DNA of 64,000 nucleotides, taken from assembly GCA_038087015.1 (NCBI GenBank), contig JASBNA010000021.1:248001-312000 (forward strand), written 5' to 3'. Source of the stretch: Cerrena zonata (taxonomy: Eukaryota > Basidiomycota > Agaricomycetes > Polyporales > Cerrenaceae). Under the pieces are notes generated by a model that saw nothing but the letters and a program-made list of their open reading frames with translations, had not been told where the DNA came from and ran no database searches. Below are positions 1-11,490 of the stretch, piece after piece. The translations under genes were made by a program, and so were the position numbers. The stretch's first letter is position 1; every line of letters begins with the position of its first letter.

Positions 1-336
1 TCTCGTGCCTATAAAATGTGGTATTAATAACTGTAGGTGTAGCTTCTGGCCGAAGGTGACATACCGAGTGCTTAGTGTCGTTGAAGAAGATTTTGGCATT
101 GTCAGGAATGCCTGCCTCTTGTTGGGTCTCAGTACCAGCACCGTTGATACCAGATGTGGCCTTGGTAGAGTTACCACCCATAAATCTAAACGCTCCTAAG
201 TAAAGCAAGCAAGAAAAGGGATGCCAGATACTCACGGCTGCTTGTCGAGCATGAGGACATTAGCCCCTCGCTCGAGGAGTGTGTGTGCGGCCGAGAGACC
301 AGCGAGACCACCACCGACGACGATGACCTGAGCCAT
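1..336 (-). CDS. OSM1: Fumarate reductase (Osm1/Frd1-type flavoprotein), 5' part only
   Basis: Exons, complement: 236..336, 65..185, 1..8 and onward off the left edge. The protein begins MAQVIVVGGGLAGLSAA, an N-terminal FAD-binding Rossmann motif (GGGLAG at residues 8-13). Exon 2 supplies FMGGNSTKATSGINGAGT (about residues 35-52), the signature of soluble fumarate reductases related to yeast Osm1/Frd1. Family members reduce fumarate to succinate with FADH2 and help reoxidise FAD in the cytosol, ER or mitochondria. Exon phases join cleanly (33 codons plus 2 nt, then 1 nt plus 40 codons, then phase 0), and exon 3 continues the expected HS-ARD. No obvious presequence precedes the Rossmann motif, so cytosolic placement is an inference. 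The catalytic and succinate-binding parts lie outside the window. Confidence 0.85.
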
Positions 337-634
337 TATTTGATGATTGTTTAATGTGGGGAATGCGGGGGAGGGAAGAAGGATGGGATGAGGAGGCAGA
401 GGTGGGGAATGCGGCCATGTCTTATACGGACGGCCGACGCCCAATCACGGGCCGACCTTTCCTAGTCCGAAAGCGTTCTGGCGGGGTGGCATGTGATATC
501 GCCGCTCTGTTCCCGTCCCTACAACGCCATTTATGGCCATCACGCCCCTTCAAAATCATAATCACAGTGCCCTGAAATTCGCTGCATCCAATACCCGTAC
601 ACCTATTAGCATTACAAAACTTTGCCGTCTATGT

Positions 635-1868
635 TTACGCAACCGACAGTAGTCTTGAGCACACCTGCTCAACTGCATCACTCATACTCATCTCTAGGCC
701 CTCAATGATCAGCAGACCCTTCACCCGCTCATTTGCTTGTCCGTGCTCAACATCCCCGTTCTCCACAATATCCTTGTGTGCGGCCACATACGCAGGCCAC
801 ACAATCTGCTCCCAGTAGTGCGGAGGGTCTTTCCACAGCGCACCTTCTATGAAGTCCGTTTGCGCTCCGTAAATGCAATTCAAGAAAACGGATCGACGCG
901 GTCAGAAGGCGGCGTTAGGGGATCCGGAACACAGAGGGAGGGCACGACATGGGGAAAGGGAGGAGAGGTAGAGTCAGCCTATGCCGTGAAAGGTCATGAG
1001 ATGAATACCGTGCGTACCTGCTGTATGGTATCCTTGACGTTCCTCTCTCCGCACCTTCAGAACGTGCTCAGGTACTCTCAAGAATATCCTCACGTCCAGA
1101 GAATCGACTACTTCCTGTAAAAAATATAACTCAGTGTATGCACTTCGTTCCGAATACTTTGACGTACCTGGTGCCAGAATAATAGAAACCCATCGACCAT
1201 TACCCAGACAACTTGTTCCCCAAATTTTCTATGTTCCTCTTCGACCTGTCTAAACTTGGCCCTCAATTTGTCCACGACCTCTTGATCAACAGCGACGTCC
1301 TTCTGGGGATTAAGGTGATCATGGCTGTAATGCTCTGGCGGAATCTGACCCGTCCGTTTAATCTATACGGAGCAACTTTGGTCAGTTGGCGACAGGTCAG
1401 GAGAAAGGTAGCACGTTAACATACTTCACGGAGTGAGTTAATCATACGAGGCCAGTCTATTGCGCCTTCTGCGCTATCCCAATCTTGGACACCGTATTCA
1501 GGGTGTATCGGGATTTGTTCCATAGGCTATGAAATGTATTAGAGCACTAAACGTACATTTGGGTATGCACGAAACTCACTGGAGCAAAGTCCTGTTACAG
1601 TGATACTGTTCAGAATTTCTGGGTACATATTAGAACATGTTTAACACTCACATCTTGGTGTACAATTACACTCGAGGGCAAGATATTCCGCAAATGCTTC
1701 GCAAGGGTCGTCTTACCAGACGAAGTCGCACCTCTACAATCGATCGAAGGATATTCAATATGCCAATTCTAATTTCCATTCAACAGATACTCACCCAACA
1801 CCAACTAGAATGACCTTCAATTTCAATCCATCCCTCTGAGCCGTATCAAACGGAGTTTCCTCGCTCAT
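635..1868 (-). CDS. NRK1: Nicotinamide riboside kinase
   Basis: Seven exons, complement: 1795..1868, 1652..1733, 1580..1591, 1425..1526, 1168..1362, 1018..1114, 635..846; 774 nt, 257 residues. It phosphorylates nicotinamide riboside to NMN in NAD salvage. Walker A is GATSSGKTT at about residues 26-34, followed by LAKHL as in Nrk1 proteins. Further family landmarks are HQDDFAPP, YGVQDWDSAEGAIDWPRM, VDGFLLFWH before the LID region, RVPEHVLKVRREERQGY and VWPAYVAAH. Length suits eukaryotic Nrk1 (about 200-260). Exon 3 is only 12 nt (codons D-F-A-P) and falls in the substrate-binding loop, so automatic gene callers may miss it. Total length divides exactly and both ends carry consensus start and stop. 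It lies on the same strand as the flavoprotein gene to its left. The 298-nt gap between the two holds nothing I recognise. Confidence 0.9.
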
Positions 1869-3790
1869 AACTCTATTCTATCTTCTATCCAATCAACAAC
1901 CGAACGCTTGGACCCTTGATAGCCTTCAAAGCTGAGTCGCACGACTCACAAAAGCTGTCCGGCCTGGAAGTATTCTGGAGTCGGCCCCGGGTTCGGGATC
2001 GGGGTTTCGGGAGACAAAATACCGTTAGGGACGATAGACGGTGGGATGGGTTACCTCTACTGCAGTTTGACCTTGTTGGTCGTACGATGAAGAAGGTGGT
2101 GGTTGATGAGAAAGAGGTTGAGCTTACAGAGCAGATTAGCCTGCGTTGAATTATTGGGATTATGGAATGACTGGATCTAGCGTTATCTAAAGTTGATCTT
2201 AGCGGTCATCAACGGCTCGGGCATCCGATAAGATAAGATTTGGCGCCACTGGTTCAACGGTGTCAATTTCCAGCTTGTTTTCTTCAATTTCAATTCCTTC
2301 TCGGATTTTGAATATGTCTCACACTGAATCATATTTCGTCTCAGACCCCAGTTCTCGCGATGATACACATTTTGACTCTCTGCCACTGGCGGCTATGGTC
2401 CGGGAAAAGCTAGTCGACGAAGAATAACGTGAAACCTACCTACTACAAATTCAACGTCACCAGGTAACTGCATCTGATGAATACTGACATTTCGGGTGTT
2501 TCCTACTGGATGATGCTGTTCTGTGCCGCTGGGGTTCTCCGGAGTACGAACAGCCGTATAGACGAGCTTCTCAAATCCGACGACTTTCTCCCCGGACCTT
2601 AGCCCGAAATACAAATTCGCCGTAAGTTGCGCAGCTTAATAGTGAATGTCGTAGAAACTCATACAAGGCATGCCATTCATGTTGATTCAACACATAACAG
2701 TTATAAGATGCTTGTATCAGATACTTCCTCCTTCGGAGATGTAGACACAACGGAGACATGCCGACGTGGAAGGTTATAAATGTCAAAAGGTCTGTCTACT
2801 CGGTAGCCATCAAAAGAAGCTTCTCTACCTCATCTGTCAGTGTAAAGAAATCTGATGTTTGTTTATGTAGGCATAATAAGCTTGCACCAAAGTGGATGGA
2901 TATGTCGTCCCAAAGGCCATTCCAGAAGGTATCGGTTTCTGGTGTGTCAACCCTACGAGAGAGGCGACAGTTCATGTACGCAAAAAATGTCTTCCAAGAG
3001 GTCAACAATGTCGATAATAACCGTACAGGCCGCCGTAACATGTCTCACAGTGAGAAAGATAGGTGGATGCACTTGTACTGTCGTAATTGAGGTATGTGTT
3101 TATCTCGGAATAGCCATTACAAACCTGTTCGAGGCTTTAATCTTCTACTCAAGCTGTCACGGTAGGACAATGATACTATCATCACAAACGGGGCGCTTTT
3201 GATAAGGTACTTCAACTCATTGCGGTCCGCGGGTTTGACTCGTTACTACACGAAATCGACGTCTAGACGTAGGTGATTGATTGATAGGTTTGTTTGGTTT
3301 ACTCTTATAGTTCACCTCCAAACGACACTTCGGAGTCCAATACATTTCCACTTGACGAATCTAAATCTCTATCATCTTCTGAATGGCATAGCCCGACTTC
3401 GAGAAATTGGGAATACGATGACCGGTACGGAATATCACATTTGCAAAGACGACCCGATGGAGACAGATTTCTGGCGGAGACAATGGAAGGGTACGTACAT
3501 CGAATCCTTAATTGTGGATAACATATTCAATCGCCCTTTAGCTCCTTAATGTCGAGACAGAATTAGAAGATGAGTACGTGTTTTCCATCATGCGTCAATG
3601 TGATTGATAACATGATTCGCACACTAGCAGCACAAAGCAAACCCCAATCCACGTCCTTCAGCTCCCTACAGAGCTTTATGAAACTTTATCTTTACTACAT
3701 ATATCTGACGAATACAATGTGTGGCCGACATGAAATAATACAAGGAAACCGAAGTGCTTTTCTCAACCTGTCCAATATCTTCCGAGTCTG
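1869..3790. other. Unresolved stretch, possible broken gene
   Basis: I could not assemble a gene here. On the plus strand an ATG at 2314 opens 37 codons (MSHTESYFVSDPS...), a reading frame from 2758 runs 110 codons, and a hydrophilic Ser/Asp-rich stretch of about 75 codons ends near 3521. On the minus strand frames of 70-80 codons lie at 2393..2614 and 2796..3041. None joins another by good splice sites, and none has a motif I recognise. The hydrophilic plus-strand piece at 3294..3521 reads most like real protein. A decayed gene is possible; so is chance. Confidence 0.25.
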
Positions 3791-4642
3791 TTACGTCCTC
3801 TTCTGTGCCTCTTTCTCTACCTTGGCCGCGCCTTCTGCAACCTTTTCAGCGCCCTCCTTCTTAGCCTCCTCGGCTTTTGATTTTCCGTAACCGAACCAGC
3901 TTCCTAGCCACTGGCCCCAGCTTTGCTTGGTCTCCTCCACCTTGTGAACAGCATCCTGGTACGTGTGGGTAGCGGCACCCTTAGCATCGGTGTAGGTCTG
4001 TTCCGCCTTACGGCTAGCATCGTTCAACGTCTGGGAAGCGGAGTTCTTGTACGAGTCAATTTTGGACTGGGCATCCTGTGATACAGAGGACACCTGGGAA
4101 CGTGCTTGGTCCAGTTTATCCTTTCCAGAGGCCTAACATACCAAGAATTTATTAGTTTTGATACTCGTATCTTGATCGGGCTCAGCCATACCTTGACTGC
4201 ATTGTAGCTCTGTTGCCCGTCTTTCACAGCATCGTGTGCCGTTGCCTTGCCGGCATCTTTCAACTCCTGAGCCTTACGCTTCAAAGCTTCTTCGTCCGCT
4301 TTGATCTGCGCATGAGGATCGTGACCACCCTGTTGCATATAGTAATACCATCCCCCGGCACCCGCAGCTGTGCCCACAGCTAGAACCCAAAGAGCTGACG
4401 AAGAACCTCCCTCTGATTTCACTGTAGATTCACTATTGGCGGAGTCGAACTTCGGATCAGAAGTAGGTTTCGTTGGGTCCGGTGTGGTTACATATGTTCG
4501 TGCATACTGTAGTCGTGTTTCCAACATGGTTAGCCATGTGAATGTGGTTGTATTGTAAAAATGAACTCACAGGAATCAAAGTACGACCACCTCGAGTCGG
4601 TAAACCCCGAGCTACAGAGCGAACTGCTTGTGTATGCATCAT
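3791..4642 (-). CDS. Mitochondrial-type membrane protein with Ala/Lys-rich helical tail
   Basis: Exons, complement: 4571..4642, 4192..4506, 3791..4132; 729 nt, 242 residues. The N-terminus is rich in Arg, Ser and Thr and lacks acidic residues, as in mitochondrial targeting peptides. One hydrophobic segment at about residues 61-81 ends in WYYYM. After it comes a long Ala/Lys/Glu/Asp-rich region with repeats such as DAKGAATHTYQDA and KSKAEEAKKEGAEK, resembling LEA-like or apolipoprotein-like amphipathic helices. Similar fungal proteins are often labelled calcofluor white hypersensitive protein, but that label is not functional proof. A single-pass inner-membrane protein with a helical soluble domain is my inference. 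A second in-frame ATG follows directly at 4639. Confidence 0.75.
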
Positions 4643-5133
4643 GGTTATCTTCAAGTAGAGTTTTGAAAATAAAGATAGAGTATATAGTCAACGTTGTCAG
4701 GGAGAATTAGGAGGTGTGGACTGAGCGTGGCCATGGACTTGCCTCGCCTTTTGAAGGAGTTCGTTGAATGGAGGAATGACGGCACTTCTCACACGCTTCT
4801 CACATCTGACGTCATCGTGTCGGTTTACACCAATGTTTGGACCTCCTAAACCGTAATGCAATGGAAAACTTCGTGACACCTTCGGGTGATTTTAACCCTC
4901 GGTCATATCGGGAGTAATGGCGTTACATTTGGTGTCGGACATTCTATACGAGCATACACAAATTCTGCGTCACATATTCATATACGTACTAAGTGAGTTT
5001 ATAAGACATAAATTACTGTTTTAGAAACGTCAGTGACAAGAAATTCACTGTTTGGAATTGCTCCAGGAGAACATACAGTATATGAGCTAAACATTCAAGA
5101 TCCTAGTGCCAGAGGTAGTACCCTCACACTTTC
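4643..5133. other. Intergenic stretch
   Basis: It lies between the start of the mitochondrial-type protein gene and the end of membrane family member A. It should hold the promoter of the former and the 3' region of the latter. I see no gene, repeat or RNA. Confidence 0.5.
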
Positions 5134-6230
5134 TTAAGCCCGAAGCTCCGACATCTGTATGGTCGACGTGAAGGTAATGCCCGGAACCACTTGGCGAAGC
5201 GAGCGGAACATCCTGCATGCCACGGTATTGTAGAACGTGGCACTAGCGAGGTACACGGCCACACGCCACTGAAACAAAAGATCTGCGGGTATAGAGTATG
5301 AGAACCCTACGATCATAAGACAGAGCAGTACGATCAAACAAGATCTAAGCATAAGAAATCAGTTCAATACATATTCACAATAACAATTACGAAGATCTTA
5401 CACGAAATGGAGTATTCCAGCTCGTAATAAGGCTCGAGAAATCGACCCGGCTTCTCTGCCTATGAAGAAAGTAATCCAGCGCGTTCGTGTTACGCTATGG
5501 ATAGATAATATACGGTATGAGATTGATATGAACACCGCGGTGTCGAATACGGCAACGGTAACAGGAGCGATTATTTCCGTCTTGTCGATTCGAGTTATAA
5601 TACAATAGCCGGTGATGTTGTCGCTAGACCCAAAGAAAGCGAAGGGTACTGTCGCAATGATCCCTGCGACCAAGATAAGCCACGACGTGTTGAATACATA
5701 TCTGGCGCGCTGCGAATGGGAGAACACGCCCTTTGCTCTGACGAGAAGGAGGAACGTGCAGAGACAAGTGACAATTGTCCCTGCCCCACTGATAATGTGC
5801 ACGAATTGATTGCAACGTGCAACAGAGGATGGTTTGACTATTAGGTCGAGAAGTCAAAATATTTTTCAAGGGAACCTTTCGCATACGTACCAACCGCCAC
5901 GATTTCAAGAATGACTGTGAGCAAGGTAAGAATTCTAACTACCAAAGTGAGTCAACTGGGCATCTGCATCATCTCGGAATTAGTCGTACCGTGAAAGCCA
6001 ATAAACGATATCAACCAGCGCCAGCCGACGGCCCATAAAGGCATCGACCTCAGTAGAAAATGACACGAGAGCGTCCCATAACCATGCCTGAAAGCCACAC
6101 AGAAGGTCAATCAGTGTATGTGAGAAGAAATAATAAATAGTTTTACGCTTGCGGTAGCTATATGAACGTATCTGCATACATCAATATTGTATAATCCATT
6201 CGCCGTAGGGGGGTGTTGCGAGGACATCAT
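5134..6230 (-). CDS. Seven-helix membrane protein, family member A
   Basis: Exons, complement: 6147..6230, 5990..6087, 5891..5934, 5402..5837, 5134..5344; 873 nt, 290 residues. The start is one of two adjacent ATGs (6230, 6227). Exon 2 begins AWLWDALVSFSTEVD and ends LVDIVYWLSR. Exon 4 opens with the conserved Cys (SVARCNQF) before helix 3 and has the second Cys in GYCIITRIDK before helix 5. Two family landmarks have drifted: the segment normally reading GQLYFL is GILHFV, and the C-terminal motif is NTVACRMFRSLR. The frame is nevertheless open and all junctions are in phase, so I call it a gene. Of the members here it most resembles B, its upstream neighbour about 0.4 kb away, which suggests recent tandem duplication. 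Function unknown; plasma-membrane location is inferred. Confidence 0.8.
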
Positions 6231-6669
6231 CGAGGGAATAAATGAAAGAGCACACTCACATCCTTAGTCGCAATACCGGTATTATATGAACGGTCGGTCT
6301 CCCGTGATACAAAGGGTGAAACAGTTCTTGGCACTCTTGAGGCATCCTACGAGAATATAGACATTAAGTTCATCCGAAACATAGAGATGAATTTGTAGAA
6401 TGTGATCGTTGCTTTGAAATTGGGTGTTACGACTGAATAGTATGTTCTTCACGATCACCGATATCACCACCCGACACGATGTCCAGTCACTTCAGGTAAC
6501 GGCAAGCCTATGTCGTGATCCGTCTGTCGGGAGCGAAAAACGAAAACAAGCCATAGACTAGAATGTAGATTGCATCCCATACACGCCTGCCACCTACTGT
6601 ATTGATAACTATTTCAACTGACATGATCAGAAACAAAATCACTGAGTAAAGGAATCTACAATACATGAA
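6231..6669. other. Spacer between family members A and B
   Basis: About 440 nt that should hold the promoter of A and the 3' region of B. The short frame at 6282..6470 has no family motif. Nothing else seen. Confidence 0.4.
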
Positions 6670-7826
6670 CTAGACGTCCGAGACTGCCGCTGTAGAGGTA
6701 GCTTCGCCCGCTCTTGAGTTGCCTCGAAAATGGAGATCCGACATCTCCGTATTCATATCTGACGGCAGGGAATTTGTAGGAATCGTCAGTAGGCGGAGCA
6801 AGCGGAATACTCTGCATGCCATGGCGTTATAGAACGTGGCGGAGGCGAGGTATACTGCGCCATGGCACTGGAATGAAAGAGCTGCAGGTATGAAGGACGA
6901 GAATTCTATGACCATAAGACAGATCAATAAAATCAACATGGGGCTGGCATGGTATATGTCATCAATATATATTCAGGATAACGATTAGTGATGGCTCACA
7001 AAGCATAAAGCTGTCCGGTTCGTAATAGGACTTGGGATATCATGCCGATGTCTGTGCCTTTGAAGAAAGAAGTCCAACGTTCTCGTGCGGTTGTTTGGAG
7101 GGATATGACGTGGTATGAGATCGATATGAACACTGCGGAGTCAAAGATAGCGACGGTGATAGAGCCAACTATCTCGTTCTTATCGATTCGGGTTATGACA
7201 CAAGTGTGAGTGACTTCATCGTTGGACCCGGAAAAGGCGAAGGGGACTGTTGCGATCACTCCCCCAACAGCGATAAACCATAGCGTATTGAATATGTATG
7301 TGGCCCGCCGTGAATGCCCAAACACAGCCTTGACTCTGACGAGAAAGAGGAACGTGCTGAGACAAGTTGCGATTGCCCCTGTTGCACTAATGGTATGTAT
7401 CAGCCTGTTGCAACGCGAAGCAGAGGTTGTCACAACTAGACCGAAGTCAGAATCGTTCGATAGTGGGATTTCCGTATATGTACCTGTTGTAGTATTGATT
7501 TGACACACAACTAGGACCAGAGTGAGTAGTCTAGACACTGAGGTGAGCTTACTGAGAACCTTGCTGTTTTTATTTTAAGTATTGTACGTACCGTGATAGC
7601 CAATAGACAACATCGACCAGTACTAGCTGCCTCCGCTTATCAAAGGTCTCGACTTCGGTGGAGAAGGATATGAGGGCATCCCATAACCATGCCTGAAGTC
7701 CATGTAGTGTGAGTGAATATATATAAGGAGAGGAAATAACGACTTTACGCTTGTAATAGCTACATGAACGTATGCTAGCACTCGGTTATTATAGCCTTCA
7801 ACTGCAGAGGAATTTTCCTGGAACAT
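6670..7826 (-). CDS. Seven-helix membrane protein, family member B
   Basis: Exons, complement: 7749..7826, 7592..7692, 7484..7530, 7000..7435, 6670..6943; 936 nt, 311 residues. The protein starts MFQENSSAVEGYNN and runs into the first helix (AYVHVAITS). Exon 2 is three nucleotides longer than in the other members (DKRRQLVLVD versus the usual GRRLALVD), and exon 3 also has one extra codon, so reading frame is kept. Landmarks: AWLWDALIS, VYWLSR, CNRLIHTIS, TCVITRIDKNE, GQLYAL and NAMACRVFRLLR. The cytosolic tail after the last helix is about 35 residues, ending in an Ala/Thr/Ser-rich stretch. Exon 4 is 436 nt in both A and B, three longer than in most other members, supporting a close A/B relationship. 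Confidence 0.82.
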
Positions 7827-8609
7827 TGCTGAATGAAGCAGGGCGTACTTTCGTATTATCTGTCTGATACACGTATTATATCGTCAGCCGCCCTTCCGTA
7901 ATAGAGAACACAGGACATCACTTAACACGACAAAACATTCTTTGCATGAATTGAAGCATTCTATAGAATGTAAAGTTCATCGGAAGAAAACAGAGGAGAT
8001 GATAGATCTGTGTAGTTACTCTGGATTTGGGCGGCACATGGCTTCGATATCATGGTATTTGGCAGCAAGAATAATCTAGAAATGGTTTCCAGTATTGCTG
8101 AAGAGTTCCTGATTTCTAAAGGCGTCCTTCGTGACTGGAAGCGTTTTCAAATAACAGCGAGCCGGTGTACGATTTGTCCGCCAAGAATAGATGGTGGTCA
8201 TGATATACGGAGTTGCCTGTACGACGCTTAGACTCGGAGAAATCATAACGTCATCCCGATATCAGCAAGTAATGAGTATTTTAAGCAAAACGTACTTATT
8301 CAAACGCGCGTCGAAGGTTTCTTATGATGTTAGTCGCATTGAACACGAAATGATCAATGTACTCGAGGTCTTGTAACGCGGGCCGCGTTGGGACACAGGA
8401 ACATAAGTTTGCCAATAACATATCTCGAACATTTGGATATAACCCCAAAATAGCATTTCACTGATACCCACATCTGCAGGTCTGATCTAGCCCTCGTAGT
8501 GAATAGCCTTTCGCATTTTTGAGTAATTTACCCCTGAAGATAATAGCGGTCAGAGTCAAGCAAAAATGTCCGTCAGGAACCATCTACCTCATGTTCCATG
8601 TATACGTGG
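7827..8609. other. Spacer between family members B and C
   Basis: Nearly 0.8 kb without a supported gene. A 61-codon plus-strand frame at 8191..8376 has no recognisable motif and no plausible splice partners. It may hold remnants of earlier tandem copies, but I found no clear family motif. Confidence 0.4.
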
Positions 8610-9755
8610 CTAACGATGTCCATCATTAAGGTGCCCGACGTCCACCCCAGTGGAGTGTTCACCTCCTGTGGCGGACATCCGTCGAAAGTACACGGTTGTC
8701 ATCTGCAGGATTACAGGCGAAGAATCGGTTTGCAGTTGGAGACGAAGCGAACGGAAGGCCCGACAGACCATGACGTTCAGGAATGTAATACCCGCCAAGA
8801 GCATAACAGCCTTGTACTGGTGCAGTATGATATCATCCGAGGAGGTGAAAAACTCAATGACAAGGATGACGGATGCGAGTATAATCATAGGGCTGAGAAA
8901 TGTGAGTAATGTAGGATATGAATAAAACAAAAAATAACGAACAAAACATATAGCTGTCCGGTCCGCAAGATGGCTTTCGGCACTGGGCCAAGGCCTGACG
9001 CAGCGAAAAACGTGGTCCATCGGGTCATATCATTGTACATGCTGTGGGCCAGCACGCGGAAAGATACAGATATGAAGATGATAAGATCGAATATAGAGAC
9101 AGTAATAGAGACCATTGCTCCCAACTTGTCGGCTGTCGCTATGACACATAGTCCAGTCGGTTCCAGTCGAATAGCCGTAAAGGAGAACGGGGCAGTGAAC
9201 GAGAAAGGCGCAGTAAGGAGCCATGCAGTTGCTAGGAAATATTTCATTGCCCGGGAGTCGTGGTAGATACTGATCGCCCGGATTAGGAAGAGAAAGGTGC
9301 TCATGCAAGTACTGAGTGCCCCAAAACAAGTGCTGATACGCGCCATGTTGTTGCATTGCTCGGAGGTGTTGAATGGAATTACTTAGTGGGCGAATTGTCA
9401 AGAGGTGTGAGAAGTGGTTCGAATGGAAGAAACTTACGAGCAAACATAAAGCTAGACAGATCGGTTAAACCGGCGGTGATCCTGCGCGTGACAGAAATGG
9501 TCAGTATATAGGACCTGTATTGTGTAGTTCACAATGACTGACCTCGAAATCCAATAAACGGCGTCGATTGGAGTGACGCGACGACCCGTAAAAGCATCAT
9601 GCTCATCCGCACATGATATTAAGGCATCCCATATCCAAACCTAGCTTCGGAGTTAGATGATTATATATGCGTCAATTTAGACGTACAGCTCCCATGGCAA
9701 TATTCATACGCCTCGACAAAGAGACATGATAAAAATCGTCAATAGTAAGATCCAT
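8610..9755 (-). CDS. Seven-helix membrane protein, family member C
   Basis: Exons, complement: 9687..9755, 9543..9640, 9438..9481, 8943..9381, 8610..8892; 933 nt, 310 residues. Landmarks: VWIWDALIS, VYWISR, a Cys in EQCNNMARIS, a second in TGLCVIATADK, GQLYVL and NVMVCRAFRSLR. Exon 4 carries a short tandem duplication giving TAPFSFTAPFSF before the second conserved Cys, where other members have a single PFSF. The exon is accordingly longer (439 nt against the usual 433). The donor of intron 4 is GTTCGT, weaker than the GTRNGT seen elsewhere, but is required by phase and by the following PMIILASV. The first exon is short (23 codons) and begins MDLTIDDFYHV. Confidence 0.78.
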
Positions 9756-10972
9756 TGCTAAGCGAGTCTTGACTGAGTGGAAGATCCTCGATGCTTTTAT
9801 AGCATACAAGGCTAGAAGCTACTTAAAGTCGATACGCCATTGAGTAGTTGTTTGGAGAAGATATACTCAACTGTGGTAAGTGATGAACGATATGATCGAG
9901 GAGCTCGAGGTTCACTATGACATGCGAGCGACTAAATTCGTCGATGATATCTCCGACTAAACGGGGCCAACAGAGTTTGAAGCAAGTACGAGTTGAAACT
10001 GCTCAGAAATTGTTCTCGAAAAAGACCATTCGGAAGAGTATGGACTGCGGTAACGGTGTACCATGTGTGGAGGGTGAGTCTGAGTGTTTCGACCAGGGGT
10101 TCAGTTATAATTAGGCACATTCATTTCAGACTGTATACGATGGGGTCAGTTTACATCAACAGTTGACATTTGGCATTTCATACAATCCACTTACCTGGTC
10201 AATCCAAGGGTAAAAATGTTGGACAGCTTGAGGTGGTGGTTTGCAGACCCGGAGTGTAATGTCCAAACAGAACTTAGGCATCCCATTGGCATGATCTGTT
10301 TGTATAGCATTGGAAAGTATATATAACTAACCAATAAATCTCAGACTGTATAACTTGTAGTGTACGAGAGATAAAAGAGTGTCGAGAAGAGATATGTCCA
10401 GCGCACAAGACTTGAAGATTCCCACGCTGACTCAGTGCTCTCCGAGTCCGATCAGTGTGGGATTGTAATGATATTTGATCTATTAATAGTATGGATGTTG
10501 CAAGGGTACAGTACGGGTACAGTTTATTACGATTTGGAACATATGGTATCCGAATCGGAGATAAACCACACCAGAGAACATTCTTTCTCAAGCATGCTTT
10601 TCGACTCAGTTCGCAAGCGACCAACAGGTTAAGCCATCATTATGGAAAGTAAGGCGAGACATGCCTTCGATACTTTTGCGACGTCCTGAAACCTTAAGCT
10701 CCAAATGTTTGAACGTATAAGTAGAGGAAACCGAACAGGTTATCTGGACACCTTCTAAGGAACACACATGTGTAAACGTAGTCATCATTTTGATGACCGG
10801 CCACATTCCTCAAGGACAACAACGGGAGCCTAACGTGTTCACTTCCTTAAGACTGCATCCGGGCGGTAGTGGGGCTAAAGCTTGGACGCCTGCGATGTTG
10901 AGAAGAACCAACTGATAGAGACGACGCGAGAAACTCCACAATCGGGGAAATCAGGAGGGGATTTCGGACTTG
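9756..10972. other. Intergenic stretch
   Basis: About 1.2 kb between member C and a possible family relic. The longest frame is 116 codons on the minus strand (10274..10624) with no recognisable motif. I see no repeats or RNA genes. Confidence 0.35.
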
Positions 10973-11240
10973 TCATGAGTGTTTGAGAATATTAATAGCT
11001 ATAGACAGTAGTAAGAATGTGATGACCGGGATTAGTATATTGATATACAGTAGTTGCGTCTTCATCGGGGATGGTGGGTTCTGACGAGTTCTCCCATGCT
11101 GAGGTATCGGTGTTATGTGGCGTGAAAACAGTCTGTGAGCAGGACTTAGGCTACGCCCCTTTGCCTTCATGAGAAAGAGAAGGCTGCTGTGATAAGTTAT
11201 GACCACGATCAGTACTTGTAGTCAACGTGGTGATCGATGG
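10973..11240 (-). pseudogene. Possible relic of the seven-helix family (exon 4 fragment)
   Basis: On the minus strand, a stretch reading VVITYHSSLLFLMKAKG aligns in register with the start of helix 3 in family members (for example VTCLCTFLLLVRAKG in A). It is followed by a basic segment like the usual SHSRRA. No upstream exons, no second conserved Cys and no GQLYFL are found, and the downstream sequence becomes a different hydrophobic stretch. The position, between C and D on the same strand, fits a decayed tandem copy. The match is short, so this stays tentative. Confidence 0.45.
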
Positions 11241-11490
11241 GGATTCAAGTTCGTGACCGACTTACTCAAATGTTTGCACAACTCCTAGCCCTGTCATCTC
11301 ACCTCTACTAGCTCTCGCTATAAGAATATTCACTATCGTATAGAAGTAGACACTCCCCTCGCGTTATGATACAAATAAGGGAATCTGGAACACAATCCGT
11401 ATCCGCAACCAGTCTCGATCTTTGAGCTGAATTATGAGACAGGAGTCACGATTGCGGTGTGATTTGTCTAAATAGTGACTGTACCCAGCC

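Noticed and set aside
737..1120. 127-codon plus-strand frame opposite the NRK gene
   Set aside because: It is the antisense shadow of well-supported NRK exons.
1..1868. Fumarate reductase and NRK as a functional NAD/redox cluster
   Set aside because: Two neighbouring genes with a loose metabolic link are not enough; no shared promoter is seen because both run in the same direction.
2796..3041. Relic of the membrane family suggested by RLLSTLLTSW on the minus strand
   Set aside because: Similarity is limited to a few residues, without the conserved cysteines or adjacent exons.
5605..9266. Plus-strand frames of 60-100 codons running antisense to exon 4 of members A, B and C
   Set aside because: They recur because the paralogues share sequence; they are mirror frames of the coding strand.
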